64,000 nucleotides of DNA, taken from Blastomyces gilchristii SLH14081. Lineage: Eukaryota > Ascomycota > Eurotiomycetes > Onygenales > Ajellomycetaceae. Below are positions 33,301 through 45,922 of the stretch, in pieces; the stretch's first letter is position 1; every line of letters begins with the position of its first letter. Both the position numbers and the translations under genes were made by a program. The notes under the pieces are model-generated. The model ran no database searches. It worked only from the letters and a program-made list of their open reading frames with translations, and was not told the DNA's origin. Location of the stretch: assembly GCF_000003855.2 (NCBI RefSeq), contig NW_003101679.1:3670561-3734560 (forward strand). Reading direction: 5' to 3'.

Positions 33301-36110
33301 GAATGAAATCTTATATCTTGTATATCTCAATAACATTCTAGTCTTTTCAAACTTATATAATGAATATCTGAAGTATCTTGATAAATTACTTACAACTCTG
33401 ACAGACTATAAGCTCTATATCAAATTAACAAAATATGTGTTTAAACTGAAAGAGTTAAAGTTTGTAGAACATGTAGTAAGTAATGACTATATATATCTCA
33501 TTCTGAAGAAATTGAATGTTATAGTGAATTAGCTGTGACTGAGAAATGTACATCATATATAACACTTTCTTGAGATATTCTCATATTACTGCAGATTCAT
33601 CACAGATTTTATATAAATATCTGTATCACTCTTAGATCTCTTAAGAGAAATAAATACAAATCTGTGAAAGAAGAAGTTTCATTCAATCATCTAAAATACT
33701 ATGTATGAAGAGGCTTTTCTCACACTGAGAGAATATATAATAATATCTTCAGTGCTTATTTAATCAGATCATGATAAATCTTTCTACATTGAGATAGATG
33801 TATCTGAATGAGCTATCAGAGACACTCTTCTATAGATAAGTAAGAATAACAAGCTGCATCTGATAATATATAATGATAGAAAACTATTAAGTGCTGAGCT
33901 CAATTACTCAGTGCATGAAAAGAAATTGCTAGTGATCAAGCATATACTGATATTATAAGATAGATATATTAATAATGAGTATACAATAATGATGATTACA
34001 GATCATAAAAGTCTTATCTATCTATAATTAATAATAAAATCTTTCAAACACTTAGCACATTGAATCTCAGACTTTCAAGTATATAATCTTAATATTAAAT
34101 ACTGAAAGAGATTGAACACTGTGATACTGAATACAATCAGTTACAGACTCAATTTCATAGATGAGAGTTCTGTGAATCAGGTATAAGAGAAGTTTATATT
34201 AAACACACTGAGAAAATACAAGGAATCAGAATAAATGAACATAATAAGCTCTTGCTTAGAGAATGACAAGATGTTAGATAATAAGTATCTTGTGAAAGTA
34301 GTAGAAGAGATGCTTCTGAACTTCAAGCTGAGAAAATTGAAAAATGATATTATGCTTTACTGCAATCTAGAATATATGAAAGCTCTCTATCTAGAATATT
34401 TATTTAGACACAACTTAATAACTTACATGCATAAGGAATTCAGTCACTTAGAAAGCTCTGAACTCATGAGTATACTTAAATCAAGAGTATACTGATCAAG
34501 CATGACTGAGAACATTCAGACATACACTTATAAGTGTCTGAAATACCAGGTTGTGAAAGAATCTAAGAAAGAGTTAGAATGCAAGAAAGTATAACATCAG
34601 ATGAAGTGTATAATATAACTGTTTAAACAATGAGAGATGAACCTCATAGATATACTGCTGTAAATGTCAAATGAAAATCAATGAATAATCACTGCTATTG
34701 ATTATACTACTGACTGATCAGTCATGAAAGCAGTTGCAGAGATGATAGAGAAGATAGTGATAAAGTTTCTATATAATGAGATCTATGTCAACTATGAAAT
34801 ACTGTGTGAGATTCTAACTAATAACAGTGTGAATCTTGTAGAAGAAGCAGTGAGACATTTCATGAGTCAGTTATAGACAAGACATTGTGAAACAATGTCA
34901 TACTATTCACAGATGAATGAGAAAGTAAAATGCTGGAATGAAATCTTGACCAATATACTGATAAAATATCTAGTGAGTAAGTCTATAAGATTATGAGATA
35001 AATATCTCAGTCAGACACTATTGATCACATGAATTCAGCAGCATGCAGTCTTCAAGTGTTTATCATTCTATCTGTTATATGAATTGCATCCACGCATTCT
35101 GAAGAATGCTTTGAAAAAGATGAGAGAGAGAACAGCAGTTATAGACACAGCAGTAGCAGTTGCAGATATAACAGTTACAGACACAGAATCAAGATTGAAA
35201 GAGATCAGTCACACATGTATAAATACTAATAAGTTACTTCTGAACTGAGCAATTCAATCACAAAGAATACAAGACTCACTAGTTAAGAAATCAAGTCTTA
35301 AGATAAGAATGTAAGTTCTTGTATATAATAAGAGCTCTCAGAAGTTTTAATCTAGATGATTTGAGCTCTATAAAATACTCAAATCACATTCTCTAAGAAT
35401 ATACACATTGAAAGAATCAGAGAGATAAGTCTTACATAATTTAATAAATAATTCATATCTTATGAAGATAAAGATGCAAGATCTGAGCAGATTATAATTA
35501 TTCACAGCACTCTTATCAGTGTTGAAGAAGAAGAAGCTTATATTTGAAAAGTCTCACAAAGTAAGAGAAATCATAGACACTTATAAATCAGATAATCTCA
35601 CTTATTCTGATTATTTCATGATTATAAGAAAAGAATGAGAAGAAATGAAGAAATCAGACAAATATCACACTTTAATAAGTAATAAGACTGTAGCTGATTG
35701 TATAATAATATGCTGCAGATAGTGAGTGCAATGTGATAAAGAGCAGTCTCAAAGTAGCAGACTTGCACATGAATTAGATCATAGAAGAAAAAGAAATTCA
35801 GAGTTGAATTTAACTGTTTATATCAGTTCAATTGTGAAGACAACAGAGAATGAAGCATCTGAAATATTTACAGACATATAAGACTAAGTCATCTCAATCT
35901 CTGTAGATGCTCAGAGATTAGATAAGATTAGTTTCAATAAGCTGTTCACTGTAGTGATCTGAGTGAGTGAAGAGAGACAGTATAATGCATGAGACAGAAT
36001 TATAAAAGATGAAAGCTGCTGAATCTAGTCACTGAATACTGTATTATATAGAGATTGTGTAAGAGTAGTAACTAACAGATAAAGAAAAAGTGTAAGAAAG
36101 AAAAGAGATA
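30389..36110 (+). pseudogene. B2 leader frame, gag and pol (dead)
   Basis: The leader frame starts at 30389 (MSKNWCEAQASS) and stops after about 36 codons. Gag follows from about 30790. The reverse transcriptase box at 33323-33334 reads YLNN, as in B1, within an 85-codon open stretch (33275-33532). The integrase N-terminal part is open at 34235-34495 (HMHKEFSH-like YMHKEFSH). DDE and C-terminal regions follow to about 36100 with many stops. The order is the same as in B1, with more transitions. Confidence 0.82.
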
Positions 36111-36294
36111 ATGAATTAATTATCAACTGTAAGAGTCAGCTGTAAAAAGATAAATATTATTATATATACTTCATTCATTTTTATACATCACATATTAATT
36201 CATTTTCAATATCACATCATCTGAAAAACATTAAAAAAATAAGAAAATCTCAAAACTTGAGATCTGTAAGGAATTTGAGAGCTGCAAGCTGCTC

Positions 36295-37847
36295 TTGTAA
36301 CAATGCTGCATATATCTTTGATTTCTCTATCACTCTGTGTACAACATTAATATTGTTTATCACAAGATTGACTGAAATACTAATATAGAAATGTGTACAT
36401 ATCATATATATATGTAGAAAAATTGAAGAAGAGCATGAGACTTACAGAATCAGAAGCCAGAATAGAAAGAACAGAGATGAAAGAAATAGAAGAAGAAGAA
36501 GATACAGAACTGAATAAATAACAGCAGAAGTCATCTGAGACTGAATACTTACAACTCAGTGTGTGTACAATCTTTCTCACAGAGAAGAGAGAGAAAGTGC
36601 TGAGAGAAGTTTAAATATAGAAGAGAGTAGTCTCAGCAGTATTATCATCTTCAATTAAAATGATCTCTGATATCAGAGCAACTAAGAACTATTATTAGTG
36701 TATAAAACTGTAAAAAGCAGGGATAACAATTACTGAATGAATATCTGCTAGTCTTAGAATTGTACATGCAATTATAACATATATAAGACTTCTTAGAAAG
36801 AGAGAGAGAAACACAGAAGAATACAGAAAGTAGAATACAGTGTGTGAATAGCTCATTCTTATAATAATATCTTAGACAAGATATATAAGTCTCATGTCTG
36901 TGAGTGTAAAAGAGTACAATATCTGTATCTCTGTTTCTGAAAATATGAATATTCTTCACCTGTATCATGAAGTCAGATGATAAATATCAGAGAATAGACT
37001 GATACAGATCAATCATTCTGAAAGTATTTATCAGAGTGAATATATCTATAATATTGAATTTAACAGTTGTAAAAAGTTTCTTAATATCTGTAAACATCAC
37101 AACTTCATATATAATAAAACTCATAATGATTTTCTCTAAGAACAGAAAAATCAGTATCAGAAAGAGAAGAGAAAAAAAGAAAGACTTATAATTTTAACAC
37201 TGTTAAGAGAGAGAATGATTCTTCAGTATAAATAAATGATTACTTTATTATAAATATTTAAAACAAATATAATAATCAGTGTCTGTGACTATGCTTCAGA
37301 TAGTTGTATTATACACAGTCTTTATATAATAAATTATTCTAGAGATTGATAAGAAGGGTGAGAGTATATACACTGACAGATGTGATTTATTAAGTCTACA
37401 CAATATCTTCTTGAAATGAGAAGAGTTGATAATGAAAGCAGAGATGACAGAAGCAGAGAGAGTAGAAGTAGTGAAAGTGAGAGTCACAGAAACAGAGATA
37501 GCAGAAACAGAGATAGCAGAAGAGAGAGAATCAGACACAGAAACAGATATAAGAGATTAAGAGAGAGTAGCAGAGAAAGAAACAGAGAGAGTAGAGAGAA
37601 ATGCAGAAGACTCAGTTATATATAATACAGACAATTTCTTCATTATCACATTCTTCAAGTTTTCAATCAACAATTCAACATTGAGGTGATCATTATTATC
37701 AGTAAATGTCAATCTGTCAATGTATGAAGATTCTACATAAATTAAAACAAAATATCAGTATCTATATTTATATAAAACATGATTAAATACTCACTAGAAA
37801 AAGAAGATCAAGAGTGTATAAGAAGATGAAGAAGATGTGCTATTCAT
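36295..37847 (-). pseudogene. B2 antisense Cys-rich accessory gene (dead)
   Basis: Same position and orientation as in B1. The start ATG is at 37847. Blocks at 37538-37296, 36968-36651 and 36580-36380 are recognisable. Several Cys of the B1 motif are Tyr here (CLRYYYKN, CYNCMYNSKTSRYSF), as expected from TGT or TGC to TAT or TAC changes, while the N-C-x-Y-N-S-K spacing is kept. More damaged than the B1 and B3 copies. Confidence 0.7.
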
Positions 37848-38273
37848 AATAGTATGTTCTAGTGATTATTAGAAGATAAACAAGTTCTGATCACATTTCA
37901 TAACACATTACACTTACTGCTAATAAACTGCCTGATATGAGCACTATAAGAACACTTGTTATAAGAATGAGAGATTATCATCAGAAACATATATAATATG
38001 ATAAATGAATAACAGATAGAAGATGTTGAACAGAAGAAGAAGCAGAAATCTTAAATGAGATGATAATGTTTGAGATGATGATGATGAAGAAGACAGTTGA
38101 AGAATGAAAAAAGTTAGTGAATAAGTAATACAATATAGTGAAAGTTTCTTGATAAGAGTGTACACAGAATACTAGTCAAATCAGAAATAGATTACATAAT
38201 TATGAAAACTAGTAACACGCTAATCCGCATGAAGCTAGAGTGTATGACATGATTATGTGAGTGTGACTGATCT

Positions 38274-38405
38274 TGAAGAATAACATTGTTATGTTATAAT
38301 CTAACTACGCGAGTTACACTAAATAGATTGAAGTGGCACGTGACTAGAGTAGATGTAGTAATTATCAACACCTCTTCTTGCTACACTGTGATCTATAAGC
38401 CGTCA
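38274..38405 (-). repeat. D 3' LTR (132 bp)
   Basis: Plus strand reads TGAAGAATAACA to AAGCCGTCA, so the ends are TG and CA. The adjoining sequence at 38406-38420 is, on the minus strand, GAGAGAGGCTCCGGG, a purine tract placed correctly for a minus-strand element. The LTR keeps CpGs (CTACGCGAG, GGCACGTGAC). Short LTRs are usual for Copia. The partner LTR is outside the window, so the borders rest on terminal dinucleotides and tract position. Confidence 0.75.
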
Positions 38406-38529
38406 CCCGGAGCCTCTCTCATTCTCAAATCTTTCAAAAATGCAATAATAATTAATTACATGAATCAGATTCTGATTTTCTCATTAGAAAAGGCATTCAT
38501 ACAGTAATAACTGTAAAAATCAAGAAATA

Positions 38530-38668
38530 TATGCAAAATTCATTGATTTACTGTATTATTATTATCATTCAATCATTTCTTTCTGATCTCTTTCAAATCA
38601 ATTCTTTTGATAAAATCTTTAAATGCAGGCTTCATCAGTGACTTGATAAGACTGTCAGCTATGTTCAC
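38530..38668 (-). pseudogene. D RNase H C-terminal end (dead)
   Basis: Minus-strand reading gives VNIADSLIKSLMKPAF, the Copia RNase H terminal block (normally ADxLTKPL). It continues directly from the part at 45928 once element C is removed: the HVDST ending there joins this block through the TGTAG duplicated site. About 100 untranslated bases separate it from the purine tract. Confidence 0.82.
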
Positions 38669-38673
38669 TGTAG

Positions 38674-38931
38674 TGTAAGAATAAGTGCTCGCAGGCGATT
38701 ATTCAGGTGTTTGCAGCTTGGCGTGATATGTACTGTTAACTACTAGAAGTATTCACAGTAGAAAGATAAAATGTAAAGATTAAATGTATAATAGCATTCA
38801 AGCTGAGTTATAAATAGTATTCACGAACTCCAGTCTATATAGTTATGTGTAGTCAAGGGCTGCTAGCCCTATTGATTATATAAGAGATAGAAATAGAGAT
38901 AAAGAATCTGTAAGAAGCAGAATTTCTTACA
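38674..38931 (-). repeat. C 3' LTR (258 bp) and purine tract
   Basis: Starts TGTAAGAATAAG and ends TTTCTTACA on the plus strand. Next to it, 38932-38946 reads on the minus strand as an AGAGAGAGAGATA purine tract. It is partly CpG-depleted relative to the 5' LTR (for example ATCTGTAAGAAGCAGAA here against ATCCGCGAGGAGCGGGA there), again all transitions. Confidence 0.92.
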
Positions 38932-38946
38932 TATCTCTCTCTCTCT

Positions 38947-39746
38947 AAGACTTCATCTGTGAAGCCTTTCACTGAGTAACTTCATAGAATCAGCTCAGCA
39001 CTGCAGTGATACTCACTAAAAATCCTTTATATCTATAAAAAACCTCAGTGAGGAAAAATCCCTTGTTACTGTGAAGAGAAAAGAGTCTGTTACTCAGTTT
39101 CTTATTCTGCAAGGTTCTTTGTGATCTACAGATTCTTCTCTGACTATTATACAGATTCATCTTACATCTTTGATACAAAAGAGTTTCAGTTGACTCTCAA
39201 TCATTTTCATGAGGTTCTTGTGTGACTATCACACAGATTCATCTCACAGATGAATCACTCTCTATAAGATCACTCTCATCAAAGAGAAACATTCACAAGT
39301 TAATCTTTCACTCATACTCACAAATCATTATTCTTTGACACTGTAGAATTGTGAGGAATTTTTCATTCTTTTATTAACTCTGTAGAATTGTAGAATCAAG
39401 ATATTCACAGTCTACAATCACTCTTTATAGTCACATAGAAAGATTCAGGCCTGCAATTTATAATCACTCTTATTTACTAGAGTGATCTAGCTGTTCTATA
39501 GAATCACTTACAGTGTAAGTAAATCTCTCTAGAGAAGTATAAATATCTCAGATCTGTTCATGAAATCTCATCTTCTTTTCTCTTTTTCTATAACAGCTCT
39601 TATTCTTATAAACTGTGAGTATTCTTATTCATCTGTGAAGTGTTTTTACTCAGATAATAGAGAGAGAGTGTTTCTGACAATGTCTGTATATTAATTCAAG
39701 AACTTCTCAAGAATAAAAAATTTTTTCAATTTCAATATCTTTACAA
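38947..39746 (+). other. C non-coding region upstream of the antisense ORF
   Basis: Eight hundred bases with no convincing frame in either direction. A short phrase (CAGATTCATCTCACAGATGAATCAC) forms an inverted repeat near 39233-39257. A TATAAATA box near 39540 is followed by a pyrimidine-rich run (about 39575-39592), the usual fungal promoter arrangement, and could drive the plus-strand frame at 39747. The promoter is inferred only. Confidence 0.4.
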
Positions 39747-40512
39747 ATGATGTCTGACTACTGCTGAGCTTCTTGTGAGTGTTCTCATGACTTCTCTGAT
39801 TACTTTTTATCAGCTGATAAAGCAGAGATGCTGTCATTCATAACTGTGTCTTCATTTCTCTCAGCTCTGTCACTGCACCTGATCTTCAGACCAGCAGCTC
39901 ACTTCATCTCTCTTTCAGACCAGTCTCTGACTTTAAGTAGTGCAGTCTCTTTCTTTACTGTAAGTCTTCTTACAAGTAATTCCTTACAGATTCTAGCTGA
40001 CAGTTCTTATAAAGCTCTCAGTGTTGTCAGTGTCTTCTGTGATCTCATGAGTCTACAATCACCTCTTCTCTGCCCACACAATCTCTGACCAGGCATATGT
40101 GAATATGCCTAGGTTCTCTATCAATGATCCTCGCATCACAGCGCACTTTCACAATCTCATTGTCAATGAGAGATGAGTTCTCAGATACCTGCAAAATCCA
40201 GGTAATCAAGGTAATGTAAATGCTATGAATTTACAATGAGAGTTGATCTGAGCAGATGAGTCTTCTCTTCATATCTCAATTGTTTCTGAGCTGGATACTT
40301 CAGTATAACTAGAGAAGTGAACACAGCTTCATGAGAGATATCTGATCACATATACAGATAGTCAGTTCTCAAGACTCTGCTGCAACTGTACATGCTCTAG
40401 TGTTCAGCTTCTCTGAAGTCTGTGCATTTCTGACAGTCTTCACATTAAATGCAATAATTATCTGTATCACAGATATGATACTCTCTGCTTCTTTGAAGAG
40501 AGAAATTGATAG
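39747..40512 (+). pseudogene. C antisense Cys-rich accessory ORF, unknown function
   Basis: Opposite to gag-pol, between chromodomain and 3' LTR. Begins MMSDYCWASCECSHDF (W is TGA). Open at 39828-40088; the phase then changes near 40090 (indel or intron) and continues to TAG at 40510. The second part contains TDSQFSRLCCNCTC, then KCNNYLYHRYDTLCFF at 40447-40491. If the Tyr was Cys (a single transition), this is C-x-N-C-x-Y-H-x5-C-x-F, with the same spacing as the family B antisense protein. Probably a zinc-binding accessory protein; function unknown. A few TGA/TAA codons interrupt it. Confidence 0.65.
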
Positions 40513-40599
40513 TTATGAGAGAATTAAGTGTTATAAATATTGAGAGTGTGAATATGAATTTTCTTTATTTTTTCTTTATTAATCTCTAAATTGTGTTCA

Positions 40600-43500
40600 C
40601 AGTTCTGTTTATTTTCTGTTTTTTAGCTTTAATAAGAATATGATTTCTTCTTCTCTTGTATATACTGCAGACTGTTTATCTCAGTAAAAACTCATTATCT
40701 TATAGACTAGAGTTTGTAAATAACAGTGTTAATATCTTTATTATAATCAGATTCTTAGTGAAGACTGCATTATTCTGACTTATCAGAATTCACAGTATGA
40801 AAGTCATGTCTCAGCTTCTGCAGATGTCTTATCTACTTAGATAATTCTTAAGTGAACTCATTCATCTTGTCAGAATACTCTTATCACTAAATCTTGAATC
40901 AGAGCTTATGATCTTGCTTCTCTGAGTTAATAATCTCTTTGATCTGATATTGTCTTTCACTCTCTAATACTTCACAGACAGAGTGATAAGTTACAGAATT
41001 CTCTTCTGAGAATTTCTTATATTCACAGAGTAAAGAGATATGAAAAATATTATATATCTACAACTCAGATAACAGTTTTAATCTATAGAACTGTGAGCTA
41101 ACTTTCTTTATAATCTTATAAAGCCCTGTTCATAAGAGATTCAGCTTCTTACTAGATCTTTATATAGTGATGTTTTCTAGACTTAGTCAGACTCTATTAT
41201 CTTTCTTAAAACTCTTTATAATATGCTTGAAGTCATAGTATCTCTTCTGATACTCTTGAGCCTTTCTCAAGAATTCACAGACTTTCTTCTGAATCTTCTG
41301 AATTCTCTCAGCCTGTTCACAGGCATCATCACACTCTATAGTATACTCTTATAAATTCATTAAGATTATCTACAGATGAGTCTTAGTGAGCATCTCAAAG
41401 AGAGTTTTATCTGTACTGACATGCTTTAAGTTGTTGTATATAAACTCTGTGAGTGATAATCAATACACTCAGTCAATCTAATTATAATTAATCAAGCATT
41501 GCAGATACTGTTTCAATATACTCATTAGGTATTCTATCTGATCATCTGTCTATTAATGAAAAGCTGTGCTTAGATCTCACAAGATCTTCAGTATAGTTAT
41601 CAGATCAGATCAGAACTCTTCTATAAAGATTAATTCTCTATCTGAGATAATATTCACAGATAATTCATATAACTGAATCACATTGCAGACAAAGATGTGA
41701 GCTAAATTCTTTAACTTCAAGTTCTTACAGATGAGTATAAAGTGTGCTATCTTAATAAAGTGATTCACTATCATCAGCACACTGTCAAAGCAGATATCAT
41801 ATATGTTCTTGCTTTCAGAGAGACTTATAAGAGTATTCATTTCTAGCTGTTCTCAAGGTTTCTGTGAGATGAGTAGAGGAGTAAGTTCTTTATATAATCT
41901 GAATTATACTACTCACAAATCCTGATAAATAGTATAAGAATTCACTATCTTCTTTATAAGTTCTTATATCTTTGATCAGAAGTATTTTCTTATAAGCAAC
42001 TCATAAGTTCTAGTATCTGTAAAATGACCTGCTAGAGAAGAGTCATAATACCTTTTAATAAGTTCTATATATAGAAACTTATTCATAAGTACATAAATTC
42101 AGTTCTCTCTTCATAAGAGATTATTTAAGTCTCTTTAATTCTTTATTTCTGCAGAATTAATCTCTACTATAAGCAGTTTTTAAATATGCTGAGCATATTC
42201 ATTCTTCAGTTGTAGTTCAGACAATCTGAATAGAAGATCTTATAAAGACTTATACTCTGTTTCCTCTTACACCAGGTCTTCTGCAGTGCTTCTCAAAGCC
42301 TGCAAACTCTTCAGATTATAGATACTCTCTTCAAGGATTCTCACAGAGATTCTCAGAGTGTTGACTCTCAGTGTTATAGAGAGTAGTTGTACAGGCTTCT
42401 TCTCTCTCTCTTCTCTCTTCTCTTATAGAGAATTGAGAGACTCTTCAGTCAATCTCTTTATAACACTCAGTTCAAGCATCTTATGAAGCTTTTCTGTCTT
42501 CTCTAGTCTCTCTGTATCTGTCACTCTGATCTTCTTAACATAGTCTAGTCTGTGAGAGAGTTTATTCACTGAGTTCTTAGTTTCCTTGATATATTCTATC
42601 TTGAATCAGAACTCACTCAGTCTCTGAACTCAGTGAATCTGCTACTGTGAGAGTTTCTTGATTGAAGTAAACTGTTATAAGCTGTTATAATTAGTTCTAA
42701 TAGTAATCACTGTTATAAGGCTCTTGAAGTAGTGATATCAGTGATAGAAGAATTTCACTATTGTGAGAAGCTTCTGATCATAAATGCTATAGTTAATCTC
42801 TATAAGTTATATCTTTCACAAGAAAAAGGCCACTGAAACTCAGTTCTTATTTAACTGTAGTTATAAGACTATTTCTGAAATTATAAAGAAGAAGATATCT
42901 GTCTTCAATCTGATTAAGAGTAAGAGATCAAAGTGAAACAGTATCACTGTGTCTGTGAATATCTATTTCAATCTTACAAAGACTCTGTGAGCTTCTGAGA
43001 TAAGAAAGTTCTTACAGTTCTCTCTTCTTAATAATCTTTTCATTCTCTGTTTATGAAATGACTTCTTCTTATTTTCATTCTTCAGTATGTCTGTAAGAGT
43101 CAAGAAGATTCTTATAAATATAAAGATAAATCATCTATAGAAATTCACAAAGCTCAGAAAGATCTGAATCTCATGAATACTAGTTGACTTCAGTTATAAT
43201 AGAATAGTCTTAACTTACAAAGATTTCATCTGAATATTATCTGTGATGATTATATATTCTAGGAAATTAATCTGACAGACACTGAAGTTGTACTTTATGA
43301 GCTTAATATACAGTTCTGTCTCATCTAAGATCTTCAACACACTTCACACATACTCAGTGTGTTCTTTCTTCTTTGCAGAGTACATCATCACATCATTCAG
43401 ATATATTACTATAAAGATATTCAGATATATGTGAAGTATTTTATTAATAAAAGACTGAAATATCATAGAGATATTAGTCAGATCAAAAGACATCACTAGA

Positions 43501-44160
43501 TATTTAAACAATCTCAGTGCAGTTCTAAAGACAGTCTTTTATTTATTCTCAGACTGTATTTACAGCTGTGTATATATATTGATCACATTCAGTTGTATGA
43601 ATATAACAGCTCTTATAAGACAGTTGATCACATTCTCAATCAGAGACAGAGAATAGCAGCTCTTTATTATCTTGAAGTTCAGATCATAGTAATCTACATA
43701 TAATCTGAGATCTTCATTCTTCTTCTTTATGAATATCACAGAGACTTCTACAGAGACCTGTGAAGATCAGATAAAGTCATTCTTCAGATTCTTCTTCACA
43801 TAGATTTACAAGATCTCTGTCTTATAATGAAAGAGCTTATAGATTAATTCTCAGCAGAGTTTCTACTCTTCTATCAAATCTATTATCAGATTCTTCTCAC
43901 AGTGAGAAAGAAGCTCAGCTGTCTTTGCTGAGCTGAATATCTCTGTGAGATCTTGATATTTCTCTAGTATCTGAAGCTTGGTTTTCATAACTGTAAGATT
44001 CTCAGACACTTACAAAGTCATTATATAAATAAGCTTATCTTCTCTAATCAACTCTGCAGCATCAACTGATTCTATCTCTGTAAGTAGGTCTGTCAACACT
44101 GATCAGAAGTATAAACCTGACTCATAAACAGCTATGTGTAAATTATGTCTTTAAAGTCAT
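40600..44160 (-). pseudogene. C pol: protease, RT, RNase H, integrase, chromodomain (dead)
   Basis: Reverse transcriptase palm: minus-strand reading around 43310-43500 gives MSFDLTNISMIFQ and, at 43392-43403, YLND in place of YLDD, followed by VMMYSAKKK. Integrase: an open stretch at 41610-41840 reads VLMIVNHFIKIAHF and IISDRELIFI, the two Asp regions of the DDE core. Chromodomain: about 40830-40990 gives RQYQIKEIIN, then WFKI and a WEYSDKMNEFT block, matching the V-x-x-I and YLVKWKGY parts. Stops at W and Q codons throughout. Protease is placed by order only. Confidence 0.8.
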
Positions 44161-45632
44161 ATAAGTCTCAAGTATATGTCATCTGTGATGTCTGTGATAA
44201 TCACAGTTTCTGTAAATCTTCTTCAGATTTCAGAGAGATCTTACAATTCAAAGATAACTCTTGTAAGTTTCTCAGTTCTCAGATCTGAGTTCTCACATTC
44301 TGCTTATTATAAGAGCAGGTTTTCAGTCTTCATCTTTCAGCTTATTCACTTCACAAGCTTTAGAGACATCATAGTGACCTGAGATTCTGAGTTTATCAAT
44401 GCTTTTCATACTTGCAGAGCAGTAGTATCATGATGCAGTCTCTTTTTATAAGCAAGCATTTTCATCAGAAAAGTAACAGATTCAGGTGTCAGTTTCAAGA
44501 CTCTTAAGAAGACTGTTACTGACTCTATTCATGACTTCTCAAATTTCTATTTTAATTTATCTGAACAGTTTATGCAGAGATATTCTGATTTAGAACAGAT
44601 GAAGCAGAGTCTCTTTTTCTTAATCTCTCTATTATATACTCTATTTACAGGAGCTTGTGAGACTCTCTCTCTCTACTCAGTAGTCAGACATGAATCTCTC
44701 TATATCTTATCATCTTTTTCTAATAAATCTGTTCTCTGTTATTCTAATTCTCACAGAGTCAGTCAGTGATTCACTCTTCACAGATCTGTGACTCTCACAG
44801 TGATTCACAAGCAGTGAATGAGAGTCATCAGTTTCTTCAGAGTTAAGAACTTAGAGTCTTGCTTAATGAGCTTATTCTGCATATCTTTATTCAGTCTCTT
44901 TTTAAATATCATTATTCAGGTCTTGTTTCAGGGCCCTGTTTTCACAGATTCTAATTCATGTCACAATTTCATAAAGTGCTGTGAGTAGTCTTTATCAGAT
45001 TTCTTATCTCTTTTTCTAATATTGATGATTACAGCTCAGATGTTCTCTGTTCAGCTCACAGAGTTTCTCAACTTATTCTCTAGATAGGTCTTGAGAACAG
45101 ATCATTGAAATCTCTCATAATCATTCTCTAGATAATTCAGTCAGTTCTTGACTTCAGTGTAATAGAGATCTGTCATTATATAGATAACAGCTTCTTCATC
45201 TTTCATATCACACAGTCAGGCTTGTAAATCAATTTCAAATACAAACTCACAAAAGCTTTTATAGATTGTAATTCAATAGATGATCTTAAGTAATTATAAC
45301 TTAAGAAAGTTTCTTTTTGATTTGTGAGTATCTCTGAAGATCATGTCTAGAGACTCAGTTCAAGAGTGTTTACAGACAGTAAGCATTTCTTATAGAAAAA
45401 TAGCTTGATTCTGTAGAAGATGCTCAAGAATATTCTTCACTGAGATTGATTTATTCATAAGTTCAGAGAGTTTCTCTGTCACAGATATAGAGAATGATAT
45501 TCTATAAGTGATTAATAAGTCCTCTGAGACTTCTTTCATGGAGATTATTCATAATTCAGATAACTGCTTCTGAGTATCTGTAGTAGAGTTCACAGAGATT
45601 GAAGCATGCAAGTTTCTAGTTCTTTCAGTCAT
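44161..45632 (-). pseudogene. C gag with zinc knuckle (dead)
   Basis: The first ATG after the 5' LTR is at 45632 (MTERTRNLHASISVNS). The frame continues with few stops for several hundred codons; interruptions are mostly TGA. The zinc knuckle at 44565-44606 reads CFICSKSEYLCINC, i.e. CX2CX4HX4C with His changed to Tyr. The C-terminal limit with protease is approximate. The role in an intact element is virus-like particle assembly and RNA binding. Confidence 0.75.
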
Positions 45633-45664
45633 AACAGGTGATTACTGACTGACTGAGCTTGAAA

Positions 45665-45922
45665 TGTAAGAATAAGTGCTCACAGATGATTATTCAGGTA
45701 TTTACAGCTTGACATGATATGTACTGTTAACTACTAGAAGTATTCACAGTAGAAAGATAAAATGTAGAGATTAAATATATAATAGTATTCAAGCTGAGTT
45801 GTGAATAATATTCGTGAACTTCAGTCTATATAGTTGTGTGTAGCCAAGGGCCGCTAGCTCTATTGGTTACACGAGAGATAGGAATAGAGGTAAAGGATCC
45901 GCGAGGAGCGGGATTTCTTACA
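45665..45922 (-). repeat. C 5' LTR (258 bp) with promoter and possible self-priming site
   Basis: Keeps CpG blocks (GGATCCGCGAGGAGCGG). On the minus strand a CTATATAG box (45826-45833) lies about 30 bases before AACTCAGCTTGAA (45788-45800), a likely transcript start. The sequence just outside the LTR (45652-45663) carries the complement with 11 of 12 bases matching, one base from the LTR edge, suggesting the transcript 5' end primes reverse transcription as in Tf1. TATA spacing and match are seen; the mechanism is inferred. Confidence 0.8.

Larger units (their letters stand above)
30213..38273 (+). mobile_element. Gypsy element B2, 3' end displaced by Copia D
   Basis: Second plus-strand copy of family B, collinear with B1 (offset about 9.7 kb) but more mutated. 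It is inserted in LINE L1 after TCTG. It lacks its 3' LTR here: homology to B1 stops at GTGTGACTGA (38270), about 20 bases before the expected purine tract, where D begins. The missing end should lie beyond the window. Confidence 0.9.
38674..45922 (-). mobile_element. Gypsy element C, complete, with antisense ORF
   Basis: A 7249-bp Ty3/Gypsy chromovirus on the minus strand inside Copia D. LTRs are 258 bp each, with termini TGTAAGAA and TTCTTACA; target duplication is TGTAG at 38669-38673 and 45923-45927. On the minus strand: 5' LTR (right), gag, protease, RT, RNase H, integrase, chromodomain; then a ~1.6-kb region with a plus-strand cysteine-rich frame before the 3' LTR. Stops are frequent. 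This is the only copy of the family in the window. Confidence 0.92.

Noticed and set aside
38947..39746. CRISPR-like or tandem repeat array in the C 3' region
   Set aside because: Phrases such as GATTCATCT recur, but without regular spacing or constant unit length.
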